A stretch of 64,000 nt of DNA. Source: Oscillospiraceae bacterium. Its GTDB lineage: Bacteria; Bacillota; Clostridia; Oscillospirales; Oscillospiraceae. The stretch is from positions 1 to 64,000 of the forward strand of contig JAFROD010000017.1 of the NCBI GenBank assembly GCA_017429835.1. The letters are read 5' to 3'. The position numbers were made by a program, and so were the translations under genes. The notes beneath the pieces were generated by a model. The model had not been told where the DNA came from and searched no databases. It saw nothing but the letters and a program-made list of their open reading frames with translations. Positions 27,665-35,685 of the stretch are shown here, piece after piece. Positions within the stretch are counted from its first letter, which is position 1; the number at the start of each line of letters is the position of its first letter.

Positions 27665-28480
27665 TCAGGTGCAGGAGCCACAGCCGCCGCGAGGCTCGAT
27701 ATTCTCACAGGGACGGCTGTCCGGGAAAAATGCCCGCATGGGGAAATCAATGCGGCTGAACAGCTCGCAGGGATCCTCCTCGCACTCCTCGTCGTCGCAG
27801 CACTCCTTAGTCGGCGCGCTGTATTCATAGATGGGAACGGTGATCTGCGTACCGCGCTCGAGACGGACGGTGGAAAACTGCCCGATGGTCACAAAGAGCC
27901 GCTTGTGGTCGCCGCTCATAACCAGCTCGTCGTCGAATAAGTCCGCAATGAAAGCGGGGATCTCCGTCAGCTCCGTTCCGCATTCTTCGCCGACGCACGG
28001 CTCCCGAACTCTGGCGGACAGGATCATCGGATCGAGCACTTCAACGATGCCGACCGGTCGACCGCTTTGCAGCAAGGCGTCGGAAGTCGGCGCTGTGTCC
28101 GTGCTGGAGAAGACCTTGGCGCTGTTTCTGCCGCCGCAGAGCACGACGCGTTTTGCGAACACGGCAAGCCCGGTGATTGTCGTCGGACGGATCCCGCCGA
28201 GTACGGCGTCACCGATGATACGGTAATAGAACGTGATATCTACGGCGTGAAAGCCGTTTTTGTAGCTGAGCGGCTCGACGTTTACCGCAGCGTACAGAAG
28301 TTCGCTGCAGCGAGCTCTGGCAGTCGTCGCACCGTCCAGCGCTTCCTGCGAGGGCGTGGTCAGATAGACCCGCAGATCCTCGATGCAGTCCTTATCCAGA
28401 CAACTGTCCGTGATTTGCTGGGTATGGATGGAAACCGACTGCTGTCTTTCGGCGGCAGTGTCGATGGTGTTTTCTGGCAT
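27665..28480 (-). CDS. conserved clostridial Cys-rich protein of unknown function
   Basis: 271 residues with GGAGG eight bases before the ATG. No signal peptide or membrane helix. The N-terminus (HTQQITDSCLDKDCIEDLRVY) and middle look like a conserved soluble beta-rich fold. The C-terminal 55 residues are Cys/Asp/Glu-rich (ECCDDEECEEDPCELF, then GGCGSCT at the very end), suggesting disulfide crosslinking or metal binding. I recall similar proteins across sporulating Clostridia; a spore-coat-like role is possible but not shown. Confidence 0.7.
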   Translation of the reverse strand: MPENTIDTAAERQQSVSIHTQQITDSCLDKDCIEDLRVYLTTPSQEALDGATTARARCSELLYAAVNVEPLSYKNGFHAVDITFYYRIIGDAVLGGIRPTTITGLAVFAKRVVLCGGRNSAKVFSSTDTAPTSDALLQSGRPVGIVEVLDPMILSARVREPCVGEECGTELTEIPAFIADLFDDELVMSGDHKRLFVTIGQFSTVRLERGTQITVPIYEYSAPTKECCDDEECEEDPCELFSRIDFPMRAFFPDSRPCENIEPRGGCGSCT

Positions 28481-28568
28481 AGCTATAACCTCCCGAATGA
28501 ACAGTTAAGCAAAAATTGTGCTTTCATCAACATAGTATGCAATCCGGTACAGAATGTGAAATGAGCCG

Positions 28569-28597
28569 TAGACAAAGTGCGATTTTTGTGATAAAAT
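28569..28597 (+). promoter_or_regulatory. promoter of the tagA-tmk-mltG gene run
   Basis: TAGACA (28569-28574) and TAAAAT (28592-28597) with 17-base spacing, about 30 bases upstream of the first start codon. Confidence 0.6.
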
Positions 28598-28627
28598 AGC
28601 AGCACAATATATTGGAGAGGTATGCGC

Positions 28628-29350
28628 ATGAAAACAGACGTTTTGGGTGTGCTGTATGATAATATCACGATGGAGGAAGCGGTCGCCGCGGGCAGAGCGT
28701 TTCTGACCGGTACGAAGACCGCCTACTGCGTGACGCCGAACGCCGAGATGGCGTATGAGGCGATCCACGACGAAGACTTCCGCAGCGTGCTCAACAGCGC
28801 TGATCTGGTGCTGCCTGACGGCGCGGGCGTGGTTCTGGGCGCGAAGATTTTGAAGACTCCGCTGAAGCAGAAGGTCGCGGGCATCGAATTCGCGCAGAAC
28901 ATGCTGCCCGTCTATGAAGAGCTCGGCACCAGGCTGTATCTTCTGGGCAGTAAACCCGGCGTGGCGGAGCTTGCCGCGGAAAAGATGCAGCAAAAGCATC
29001 CGAAGCTTGTGATCTGCGGCACGTCGGACGGCTATTTCAAAGACGAAGACGAAGTGATCCGCAAAATCAACGACGCCGCTGCCGACGCGCTTTACGTCTG
29101 TCTCGGCGCGCCGAAGCAGGAGTATTTCATGTTCCGTCACAGAGACGAGCTGAACGTCCGCCTGATGGCGGGGCTGGGCGGAACGCTGGACGGCATCGCC
29201 GGCACGGTAAAACGCGCGCCGAAATGGATGATCAAACTGCAGCTCGAATGGCTTTACCGCCTGATCAAAGAGCCGCGCCGGATCGGACGGATGATGCGTC
29301 TGCCTAAATTTGTCTTTGCGGCGTTCAAAAAGAGAATGAAAGGGGAATGA
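28628..29350 (+). CDS. tagA: WecG/TagA/CpsF-family glycosyltransferase
   Basis: 240 residues. Transfers a sugar (ManNAc in TagA) onto an undecaprenyl-linked GlcNAc in wall teichoic acid or surface polysaccharide linkage-unit synthesis. Seen: YCVTPNAEMAYEA, LVLPDGAGVVLGAKIL, LYLLGSKPGVAELAAEKM, LYVCLGAPKQEYFM, and the basic C-terminal helix WLYRLIKEPRRIGRMMRLP used for membrane association. The second of two close ATGs (28628) was chosen because GGAGAGG is seven bases away. Supplies a possible polymer for the Dlt system further along the window (inference). Confidence 0.9.
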   Translation: MKTDVLGVLYDNITMEEAVAAGRAFLTGTKTAYCVTPNAEMAYEAIHDEDFRSVLNSADLVLPDGAGVVLGAKILKTPLKQKVAGIEFAQNMLPVYEELGTRLYLLGSKPGVAELAAEKMQQKHPKLVICGTSDGYFKDEDEVIRKINDAAADALYVCLGAPKQEYFMFRHRDELNVRLMAGLGGTLDGIAGTVKRAPKWMIKLQLEWLYRLIKEPRRIGRMMRLPKFVFAAFKKRMKGE

Positions 29351-29352
29351 TT

Positions 29353-30021
29353 ATGGGGAAACTGATTGTGTTTGAGGGAACGGACGGTTCCGGAAAATCC
29401 ACACAGTTTGCGCTGCTGACCAAACGCCTGCAGGCGATGCAGGTCGATTTTCGCACCATTGAATTTCCCCAGTACTCCGAGCCGTCCTCCGCACTGATCC
29501 GCATGTATCTCGGCGGAGAGTTCGGCACGCGGCCGTCGGACGTCAATGCCTACGCCGCTTCCACGTTTTACGCGGTGGATCGCTATGCGTCATATCGCAA
29601 GGTTTGGCGGGAATACTATAAGAACGGCGGTCTGGTGCTGTCCGACCGCTACACGACCTCCAACGCGGTACATCAGGCGTCCAAGGTGCCGGAAGAGGAA
29701 CGCGCGGACTTTTTCAAATGGCTCTATGAGTTTGAATATCGCCGCATGGAACTGCCCGTACCGGATATCGTCATATATCTGGACGTTCCGACGGAACTGA
29801 CCGGTCAGAATCTGCGCCGCCGCGAGCATGACACGCATACCGTTGCGGATATCCATGAGCAGAACATGGACTATCTGCGGCTGTGCCGCAGCACCGGCCG
29901 ACAGGCGGCGGAGTACTACGGCTGGACGATCATCGACTGTACCCGCGACGGAAAAATGCGTTCCATCGAGGACATTCACAACGACATCTTTGCACTTGTG
30001 AGCAAGTGCCTGGAGGGGTAA
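29353..30021 (+). CDS. tmk: thymidylate kinase-like dNMP kinase
   Basis: 222 residues. P-loop kinase with IVFEGTDGSGKSTQ (Walker A), VLSDRYTTSNAVHQ (DR-Y motif) and VIYLDVPTELTGQNLRRR. Length and motifs fit dTMP kinase; an extended insertion around FEYRRMELPVPD resembles a clostridial subgroup. Of two nearby ATGs, the second (29353) has AGGGG at good spacing. The gene begins 2 bases after tagA stops. Confidence 0.85.
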   Translation: MGKLIVFEGTDGSGKSTQFALLTKRLQAMQVDFRTIEFPQYSEPSSALIRMYLGGEFGTRPSDVNAYAASTFYAVDRYASYRKVWREYYKNGGLVLSDRYTTSNAVHQASKVPEEERADFFKWLYEFEYRRMELPVPDIVIYLDVPTELTGQNLRRREHDTHTVADIHEQNMDYLRLCRSTGRQAAEYYGWTIIDCTRDGKMRSIEDIHNDIFALVSKCLEG

Positions 30022-30023
30022 AC

Positions 30024-30563
30024 ATGGTCTACATCATTCTCGGCAAAGGCTTTGAGGAAGCGGAAGCGATCGTACCCTGCGACATGCTGCGCAGAGCGGG
30101 CGTCAACGTCCGGCTCGCCGGCATCGGCGGAAGAGAGATCGTCGGCGGTCACGGCATAACCGTCTGCGCCGACTGCGTCGCGGAGGAGACCGATTTGACT
30201 GCGGCGGAAATGATCGTCCTTCCCGGGGGCATGTGCGGCGTGAGCTCCATTCTGGGGAGCAAAACCGTTCTGAACGCCGTGAAGACGGTATATGACAAAG
30301 GCGGTTACGCAGCGGCGATCTGCGCAGGGCCGACCGTGCTTGCAAAGCTCGGCATTACGGACGGTAAGCGCGTGACCTGCTACCCGGGCTGCGAGATCAA
30401 TATGGGCGGCGCAAAGTGCACCGAAGAAGCCGCCGTGATCGACGGCAAAGTCGTGACCGGCAAGGCGCCCGGTACGGCGTACGACTTTGCTTTTGCATTG
30501 ATTGAGGTACTGCGCGGGAAAGATGCGGCAAAAAAGGTCGCGGCAGGCGCAGTGTACCGATAA
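30024..30563 (+). CDS. DJ-1/PfpI-family protein
   Basis: 179 residues with GAGGGG upstream. The glutamine-amidotransferase-like fold has the DJ-1 hallmarks: FEEAEAIVPCDMLRRAG (conserved Glu), VLPGGMCG, and the nucleophilic elbow AAICAGPTVLAK with the reactive Cys. Members act as deglycases, chaperones or thiazole-synthesis (ThiJ-like) proteins; the sequence does not separate these. Sits two bases after tmk in the same unit. Confidence 0.9.
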   Translation: MVYIILGKGFEEAEAIVPCDMLRRAGVNVRLAGIGGREIVGGHGITVCADCVAEETDLTAAEMIVLPGGMCGVSSILGSKTVLNAVKTVYDKGGYAAAICAGPTVLAKLGITDGKRVTCYPGCEINMGGAKCTEEAAVIDGKVVTGKAPGTAYDFAFALIEVLRGKDAAKKVAAGAVYR

Positions 30564-30574
30564 AGGAGAAACCT

Positions 30575-32116
30575 ATGACTGATGATTTCTATTACAAAAC
30601 GCCGGATCCGCTGGAGGAGGATTTCTCCGTCGATGATCTGATTTCGGATATCAAACAGCAGATCGATACGGAGCCCGGAGACGCGGCGTTCTATCGCGCG
30701 GAAGATCCGGGCGCGGGGTTAGAGCAGCAAAACGCGGATATAGACGATACGGAGCTGTATTCCGCGGGAGAACTCCTGCCGGAGGACGTGCAAATGCCGG
30801 CGTTTGCGGAGCAAATGCCGCAGATGGAGAATTATGCTCCCGCCTACGACGCCTACAGGGGTTACGGCGAATATGAAGGTTATCCCGCGCCGGAGGATGC
30901 GCTGCCGGAAGATGAATACGATTATGACGAAGCATACGACGAGACGTATGACCCCGAGGACGACGCAGAGAACGCCCCCCCTCCCGAAAAGCCGAAGCAG
31001 AAGCGCAGAAAACGCATCGTTCCGCTGTTCGTCAAGGTGATCCTCTACGTCGTGATCGTCGGTTTGGTAGCGGTCGGTCTCGGCTACGGCGCATGGGAAT
31101 GCGCGCAGGACGTGTTTGCCTTCGGACGTTCGGATGAAACGCTGACCGTTACGATCAAAAACGGAGACAGCGTAGACGACATTGCCCAAATGCTGAAGGA
31201 CAACGGGGTTATCAAGTACCCGTGGCTGTTCAAGCTGTACTGCAAATTCACGGACTCCGAATCAACGATGGATCCCGGTACCTACGTCATCAGCTACAAC
31301 TATGACTATAATGCGCTGGTCGACAACATGATCGCCAACAGCCCGAACCGTACCACCGTTCGTGTTATGATCCCCGAGGGCATGACCGGCGCGCAGATTT
31401 TCGAGCTGATGGAGAAGAACAACGTCTGTTCAGCGGAAGAACTCAAGAAGGCAGCCGCTGAGACGGCGTTCGATTATTGGTTCCTGGAGGGGATCCCCTA
31501 CGGCGCGGATAACCGGCTGGAGGGCTTCCTCTTCCCGGACACCTATGACTTCTATGAGCATGACGACCCCGAGCGCGTACTGGACAAGCTGCTGACGAAC
31601 TTTGATCGCAAATTCTCCGATGAAGCGCAGGAACAGCTCGCGAGTCTGAATGAAAAGATTGCGAATCGTCTGCGCAATGCCGGTTATGACGAGAGCTTCA
31701 TCGACGCGCACCGGTTGAATATCTATGAACTCATGACCGTTGCGTCCATGATCGAGAAGGAGAGCGCAGGCGCAGATGAGAGCGGCAATATCGCGTCTGT
31801 CATCTACAACCGCTTGTGCAAGCCTGCGGAGTACCCGTACCTGAATATTGACGCCACGCTGATCTACGCGATCGGCGAGAACCGTCAGCTCACCGAGGCG
31901 GACAAGCAGATCGACAGCCCGTATAACACCTATACGCACACCGGTCTGCCCGCCGGCCCGATCTCCAATCCGGGTCTGTCCAGCATTACCGCCGCGCTCT
32001 ATCCGAACGATACCGACTACTATTACTATGCTCTGGATAAGGCGACCGGCTTCCATCACTTCTCAAAGACTTATGACGAACACAATCAGTTCCTTGGGAC
32101 GCAAAACGATGGCTAA
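30575..32116 (+). CDS. mltG: endolytic peptidoglycan transglycosylase MltG
   Basis: 513 residues with AAGGAG upstream. Cleaves nascent glycan strands at the membrane. An unusually long, strongly acidic cytoplasmic region (residues 1-140, rich in DYDEAYDETYDPEDD-type runs) precedes one membrane helix (about 152-174) and a LysM-like plus YceG domain. The catalytic Glu lies in ASMIEKESAGADE; also GFLFPDTYDF, INRL-like VIYNRL, YNTYTHTGLPAGPISNPG. Overlaps the U32 peptidase by 8 bases. Confidence 0.94.
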   Translation: MTDDFYYKTPDPLEEDFSVDDLISDIKQQIDTEPGDAAFYRAEDPGAGLEQQNADIDDTELYSAGELLPEDVQMPAFAEQMPQMENYAPAYDAYRGYGEYEGYPAPEDALPEDEYDYDEAYDETYDPEDDAENAPPPEKPKQKRRKRIVPLFVKVILYVVIVGLVAVGLGYGAWECAQDVFAFGRSDETLTVTIKNGDSVDDIAQMLKDNGVIKYPWLFKLYCKFTDSESTMDPGTYVISYNYDYNALVDNMIANSPNRTTVRVMIPEGMTGAQIFELMEKNNVCSAEELKKAAAETAFDYWFLEGIPYGADNRLEGFLFPDTYDFYEHDDPERVLDKLLTNFDRKFSDEAQEQLASLNEKIANRLRNAGYDESFIDAHRLNIYELMTVASMIEKESAGADESGNIASVIYNRLCKPAEYPYLNIDATLIYAIGENRQLTEADKQIDSPYNTYTHTGLPAGPISNPGLSSITAALYPNDTDYYYYALDKATGFHHFSKTYDEHNQFLGTQNDG

Positions 32117-33332
32117 GAAACCGGAATTGCTGTCGCCGGCAGGCGATATGGAACGGCTGAGAATGTCCGTTCTCTACGGTGCAGACGCGGTCTATCTTGC
32201 GGGGACAAGCTTCGGCATGCGCTCCTTCGCGGGAAATTTTCCTCCGGAGGAGCTGCCGCAGGCGGTGCGCTTTGCCCATGATCACGGCGTTAAGGTGCAC
32301 GTGACCGTCAATACCATGCCGCGCAACGACGAGCTTGCGGGACTTCCGGCGCATTTAGAGCAGTTGGATGCCTGCCGCGTCGACGCTTTGATCATCGCCG
32401 ATCTCGGCGTGTTCCGCGCAGCAGAGAAATATGCGCCGCACTGCGAGCGCCACGTTTCCACGCAGGTCAGCGTGGCGAATTCCGCCTGCGCGAACGAATG
32501 GTACGACCTTGGCGCGAAACGCGTCGTCCTGGCGCGGGAGCTTTCGCTGGAGGAGATCGCAGAGATCCGTCTGAAAACGCCGAAAGAGCTTGAGATCGAA
32601 ACCTTTGCCCACGGTGCGATGTGCGTTTCCTACTCCGGACGCTGCCTTTTGTCAAACTATATGACCGGCAGAGACAGCAACCGCGGCGCCTGCGCGCAGC
32701 CCTGCCGCTATCAGTACGCGCTGATGGAGGAAAAACGTCCGGGCGAATTCTTCCCCGTTTTTGAAGATGAAAAAGGCACCTATATAATGAATTCGCGCGA
32801 TATGTGCATGATCGATCATATCGACGATCTGATGCGTGTCGGCGTGGACTGCCTGAAGATCGAGGGACGGGCAAAATCCGCTTACTACGCGGCGATCGTG
32901 ACGGGCGCTTACCGCCACGTTATCGACGACGTCGCCGCCGGCAGACCGATCGACCTGGTCTGGCGCGACGAGGTTGAGCACGTCTCGCACCGCCGCTATT
33001 CGACCGGCTTCTTCTACGGGCAGCCAGGGCAGTACTATCAGAATTCGCGCTATATCCGCGACTGGCAGGTCTGCGCCATCGTCACCGACTGTGACGAAAA
33101 CGGCATGGCGACCCTGTCGCTGCGCAATAAATTTGCGGCAGGTGACCGCGTGGAGCTGGTCGGGCCCGATCTTCGCCCGTTCGAGATGACTGTTCCAGCC
33201 ATGCAGGATGCGGACGGCGAACTCCTGACCGAGCCGCGCAATCCGCAAATGGTCTTTTATATGCAGCTTCCGAAGCCCGTTCCCGCGCTGAGCATTTTGC
33301 GCCGCGCCGTAGAATTGAGCCCGGAAGAATAA
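32109..33332 (+). CDS. peptidase U32-family protein (RlhA/TrhP-like)
   Basis: 407 residues. Contains LLSPAGDMERLRMSVLYGAD, the U32 signature EIETFAHGAMCVSYSGRC followed by GACAQPCR (Cys cluster binding Fe-S), and a C-terminal beta-barrel domain. Members in E. coli (RlhA, TrhP) hydroxylate cytidine in 23S rRNA or uridine in tRNA using prephenate; older annotation as collagenase is not well supported. This copy is most like the tRNA type (TrhP/YrrO), but I cannot decide firmly. Confidence 0.9.
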   Translation: MAKKPELLSPAGDMERLRMSVLYGADAVYLAGTSFGMRSFAGNFPPEELPQAVRFAHDHGVKVHVTVNTMPRNDELAGLPAHLEQLDACRVDALIIADLGVFRAAEKYAPHCERHVSTQVSVANSACANEWYDLGAKRVVLARELSLEEIAEIRLKTPKELEIETFAHGAMCVSYSGRCLLSNYMTGRDSNRGACAQPCRYQYALMEEKRPGEFFPVFEDEKGTYIMNSRDMCMIDHIDDLMRVGVDCLKIEGRAKSAYYAAIVTGAYRHVIDDVAAGRPIDLVWRDEVEHVSHRRYSTGFFYGQPGQYYQNSRYIRDWQVCAIVTDCDENGMATLSLRNKFAAGDRVELVGPDLRPFEMTVPAMQDADGELLTEPRNPQMVFYMQLPKPVPALSILRRAVELSPEE

Positions 33333-33358
33333 AAAAACAGAAAATGCAAAAAAAGTAC

Positions 33359-33387
33359 TTGCATTTTCCAAAACGCTGTGTTATTAT
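33359..33387 (+). promoter_or_regulatory. promoter of tRNA-Arg
   Basis: TTGCAT (33359-33364) and TATTAT (33382-33387) with 17-base spacing, 25 bases upstream of the mature tRNA. Confidence 0.7.
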
Positions 33388-33411
33388 ATTTGAGCGCGTT
33401 AAAGCGCACAT

Positions 33412-33488
33412 GCGCCGGTAGCTCAGTTGGATAGAGTGACTGGCTACGAACCAGTAGGTCGGGGGTTCGAGTCCCTTCCGGCGTACCA
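33412..33488 (+). tRNA. tRNA-Arg (anticodon ACG)
   Basis: 77 nt. The acceptor GCGCCGG pairs with CCGGCGT (one G-U), the anticodon arm is ACTGG-CTACGAA-CCAGT giving ACG, the T-loop is GGTTCGAGTCC, and CCA is encoded. The A34 would be deaminated to inosine to read CGU/CGC/CGA. Confidence 0.97.
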
Positions 33489-33680
33489 AAAAGGACGGTA
33501 ACGAAAGATACCGTCCTTTTTGGTACGCCGAAACAGAAGGGACTCGAAGATCTAAATGCGACCTGCCGGTGGCAGGTCGCAAACCAGTGCGCACACTGGT
33601 TTATCCTTAGTTTGCGGCAAAGCCGCAAACGCAAACGAGTCCCTTCCGCAGCAAAGCAGCAAACGAGTCCTTTCGGCAAT
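33465..33680. repeat. palindrome of the tRNA-Arg 3' end followed by hairpin and T-arm-like repeats
   Basis: The tRNA 3' half plus terminator (TTCGAGTCCCTTC, CGGCGTACC, AAAAAGGACGGTA) recurs inverted at 33509-33547, interrupted only by a 5-base insertion (AAACA on the plus strand). Three perfect hairpins follow: GCGACCTGCC/GGCAGGTCGC (33559-33580), AACCAGTG/CACTGGTT (33582-33601) and GTTTGCGGC/GCCGCAAAC (33610-33630). Two direct copies of AAACGAGTCC(C/T)TTCCG-like sequence follow. The intergenic space holds no other gene. Confidence 0.7.
33486..33522 (+). terminator. terminator of tRNA-Arg
   Basis: AAAAAGGACGGTA pairs with TACCGTCCTTTTT around ACGAAAGA, beginning right at the CCA end. Its arms form part of a longer palindrome described under the repeat that follows. 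Confidence 0.85.
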
Positions 33681-33997
33681 TATTCGTTTTCTTCTTCGGT
33701 ATCACGCAGCGGAATGTCCTCGAAATACACGGCCTCGTTGTTTTGCTGGGGTTGCCTCGGCTCAAGAGAGGCTTGACTGATCAAATAATCGTCAAAGTTC
33801 TCGGCGGCTTTCATAATATAGCTCATCGCAAAACAGAACGCAGAGGTAAATGCTCCGGCGAAGAGTATTAACACGAAATGGAATAAGCTTGTATTTGCGT
33901 CTGAATACTCGGGCTTTGCAAACGTAAACCCGCAGCCGATCGCAATAATTATGCTGATAATTCCAAGCACTATGAATACTTTGCTTAGCGTTCTCAT
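33680..33997 (-). CDS. small two-span membrane protein, unknown function
   Basis: 105 residues with AGGGAG upstream of the ATG. Two hydrophobic helices (about 7-28 and 40-62) and an acidic cytoplasmic tail (DIPLRDTEEENE). No recognised family. The AT content and codon use are higher than neighbouring genes, suggesting a variable locus next to the tRNA. Confidence 0.65.
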   Translation of the reverse strand: MRTLSKVFIVLGIISIIIAIGCGFTFAKPEYSDANTSLFHFVLILFAGAFTSAFCFAMSYIMKAAENFDDYLISQASLEPRQPQQNNEAVYFEDIPLRDTEEENE

Positions 33998-34058
33998 ACT
34001 TTCTCCCTCAATTTCATTGGGTATTCAAAGCTTACTTGCTTCAGTTCGCTTTCGGAAA

Positions 34059-34094
34059 ACGTAACCGGAGCGGTATATATGCCACTCCGGTTAT
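34059..34094 (-). terminator. terminator after the carbamate kinase gene
   Basis: TAACCGGAG (34062-34070) and CTCCGGTTA (34085-34093) are perfectly complementary and lie 8 bases after the leftward stop. The T-tract on the minus strand is interrupted (ACGTTTTCC), so termination may be partial. Confidence 0.6.
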
Positions 34095-34101
34095 TGCATG
34101 A

Positions 34102-35031
34102 TTACAGATGTACGACCGTGCCGGATTCGCCGCGGACGGCTGCGCCGGCGTTCTCCAAGGACGCAATGATGGCGGTGCCGCCTGCCTTGGCAAAGCTGAT
34201 GGCGGCCTTGACCTTCGGGAGCATGGAGCCGGGCGCGAAGTGTCCTTCCTCGCAGTACTTTTCCGCCTGCTCGACGGTCATTTCGGCGAGGGATTCCTGA
34301 TTCGGCTTGCCCCAGTTGATGCAGACGCGGTCAACCGCGGTCAAGATGACGAGGGCGTCCGCGTGGACGAGCTCTGCGAGCTTCGCGGAGGCGAAGTCCT
34401 TGTCGATGACGGCGGGCGTGCCGTAGAGCTTGCCGTTTCTGCGCACGACGGGGATACCGCCGCCGCCGACGGTGATGACGACGCAGCCTTCCTTGATCAG
34501 CGCGTTGACGGTGTTCTTCTCAATGACGTCAATGGGCTTCGGGGAGGGGACGACCTGGCGGTAGCCGCGGCCGGCGTCCTCGACCATGGTGTAGCCCTTT
34601 TCCGCAGCGATGCGGTCGGCAGTCTCCTTGTCGTAGAACGCGCCGACGGGCTTCGTGGGATTCTTGAATGCGGGGTCGTTCTCGTCGACGAGCACCTGCG
34701 TGACGACGGTGGCGACTTCCCTCACCATGCCGCGCTCGGCAAGCTCGTTGCCGATGGCGTTCTGCAGGTGGTAGCCGATGTAACCCTGGCTCATCGCGCC
34801 GCACTCGGGGAAGGGCATATCGGACTTGATCGCCTTTGCCTCGGCAGCGGTCGCCATGCCGAGGTTGATCATGCCGACCTGCGGGCCGTTGCCGTGCGCA
34901 ATGACGACCTCGTTGCCCTGCGCGATCAGATCAACGATGGGCTTCGCGGTCTCGGTGACGAGCTGGAGCTGTTCATAGGGGGTGTTGCCCAGAGCGTTGC
35001 CGCCCAGAGCGATAACGATTCGTTTTGCCAT
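34102..35031 (-). CDS. arcC: carbamate kinase
   Basis: 309 residues. Converts carbamoyl phosphate plus ADP to ATP plus carbamate, the energy-yielding step of arginine or ureide fermentation. MAKRIVIALGGNALG, HGNGPQVGMINLGM, VVPSPKPIDVIE, TVGGGGIPVV and DKDFASAKLAEL are the family motifs. Downstream of the YgeW-type carbamoyltransferase in the same orientation, so it probably receives carbamoyl phosphate released by that enzyme rather than by arginine deiminase, for which no gene is seen. Confidence 0.96.
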   Translation of the reverse strand: MAKRIVIALGGNALGNTPYEQLQLVTETAKPIVDLIAQGNEVVIAHGNGPQVGMINLGMATAAEAKAIKSDMPFPECGAMSQGYIGYHLQNAIGNELAERGMVREVATVVTQVLVDENDPAFKNPTKPVGAFYDKETADRIAAEKGYTMVEDAGRGYRQVVPSPKPIDVIEKNTVNALIKEGCVVITVGGGGIPVVRRNGKLYGTPAVIDKDFASAKLAELVHADALVILTAVDRVCINWGKPNQESLAEMTVEQAEKYCEEGHFAPGSMLPKVKAAISFAKAGGTAIIASLENAGAAVRGESGTVVHL

Positions 35032-35065
35032 AATACGATTTACCTTCTTAAATATATTTGATTTT

Positions 35066-35623
35066 TTATGTTCTGTGAATCATGGGTTTTCCGGCGAGCT
35101 TTTCCTTCAGCAGCGCTTCAAAGGACGCCTGTTCCAAGTCATTCGGGAAAGCAATTTTGAAAAGGAAAATGACCGTCGGCGCAAATTTGTCTCCGAAATA
35201 CAACAGCCACATATCGGGATAAGCTGTAACCTTGTACAAATATGCAAAGGGGTGGAACCCATAGCCGTCCTGTGCAGAAGATAAGATACCCTCTTCGGTG
35301 ATTTCATAATGGAGAGACTCACCGCAGAGGCGTGCCTGGGCTTGCCCTGTCAGTTGGACACGCTTCTTTACCATGAATATAACTAAAACGCAATAGACGC
35401 AAAGGAGTATCGAAATCGTGAGGATGCGCAGGACGCGCTGCTGCTTTGTTAGAATCAAGGCAAAAATGCTGAGTGCAATTAAGCAAACGCTGACGCCAAA
35501 AAAGAGCTTAAAGAGCACGCTTTTTGGCTTACTGAAGTGGCGATAAGCAGAGACAAATAAATCGGAACGCGAAGGAACGTCAAGCTGCATCGGCAGAGCC
35601 GGACGGGGCGTAAATTCTTCCAT
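35066..35623 (-). CDS. membrane protein with YcxB-like domain, unknown function
   Basis: 185 residues with AGGAGG upstream. Two adjacent membrane helices (about 40-60 and 67-88), then a C-terminal domain with LCGESLHYEITEEGILSS and FAYLYKVTAYPDMWLLYFGD that resembles the YcxB-like fold found in many Firmicute membrane proteins. Lies between ygeW and arcC, but its base composition and content do not suggest a catabolic role. Confidence 0.65.
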   Translation of the reverse strand: MEEFTPRPALPMQLDVPSRSDLFVSAYRHFSKPKSVLFKLFFGVSVCLIALSIFALILTKQQRVLRILTISILLCVYCVLVIFMVKKRVQLTGQAQARLCGESLHYEITEEGILSSAQDGYGFHPFAYLYKVTAYPDMWLLYFGDKFAPTVIFLFKIAFPNDLEQASFEALLKEKLAGKPMIHRT

Positions 35624-35644
35624 TTCACTTCCTCCTATCGCGCA

Positions 35645-35676
35645 AAAAACCGGCGGAGCGGATCACCGCTCCGCCG
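35645..35676 (-). terminator. terminator after ygeW
   Basis: CGGCGGAGCGG (35651-35661) and CCGCTCCGCCG (35666-35676) pair perfectly around ATCA. The minus strand continues into a T-run. It separates ygeW from the two genes further left. Confidence 0.9.
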
Positions 35677-35685
35677 AGGAAGGAA

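Noticed and set aside
33531..33680. CRISPR array
   Set aside because: The repeats are hairpins of differing sequence with no regular spacers and no cas genes in the window.
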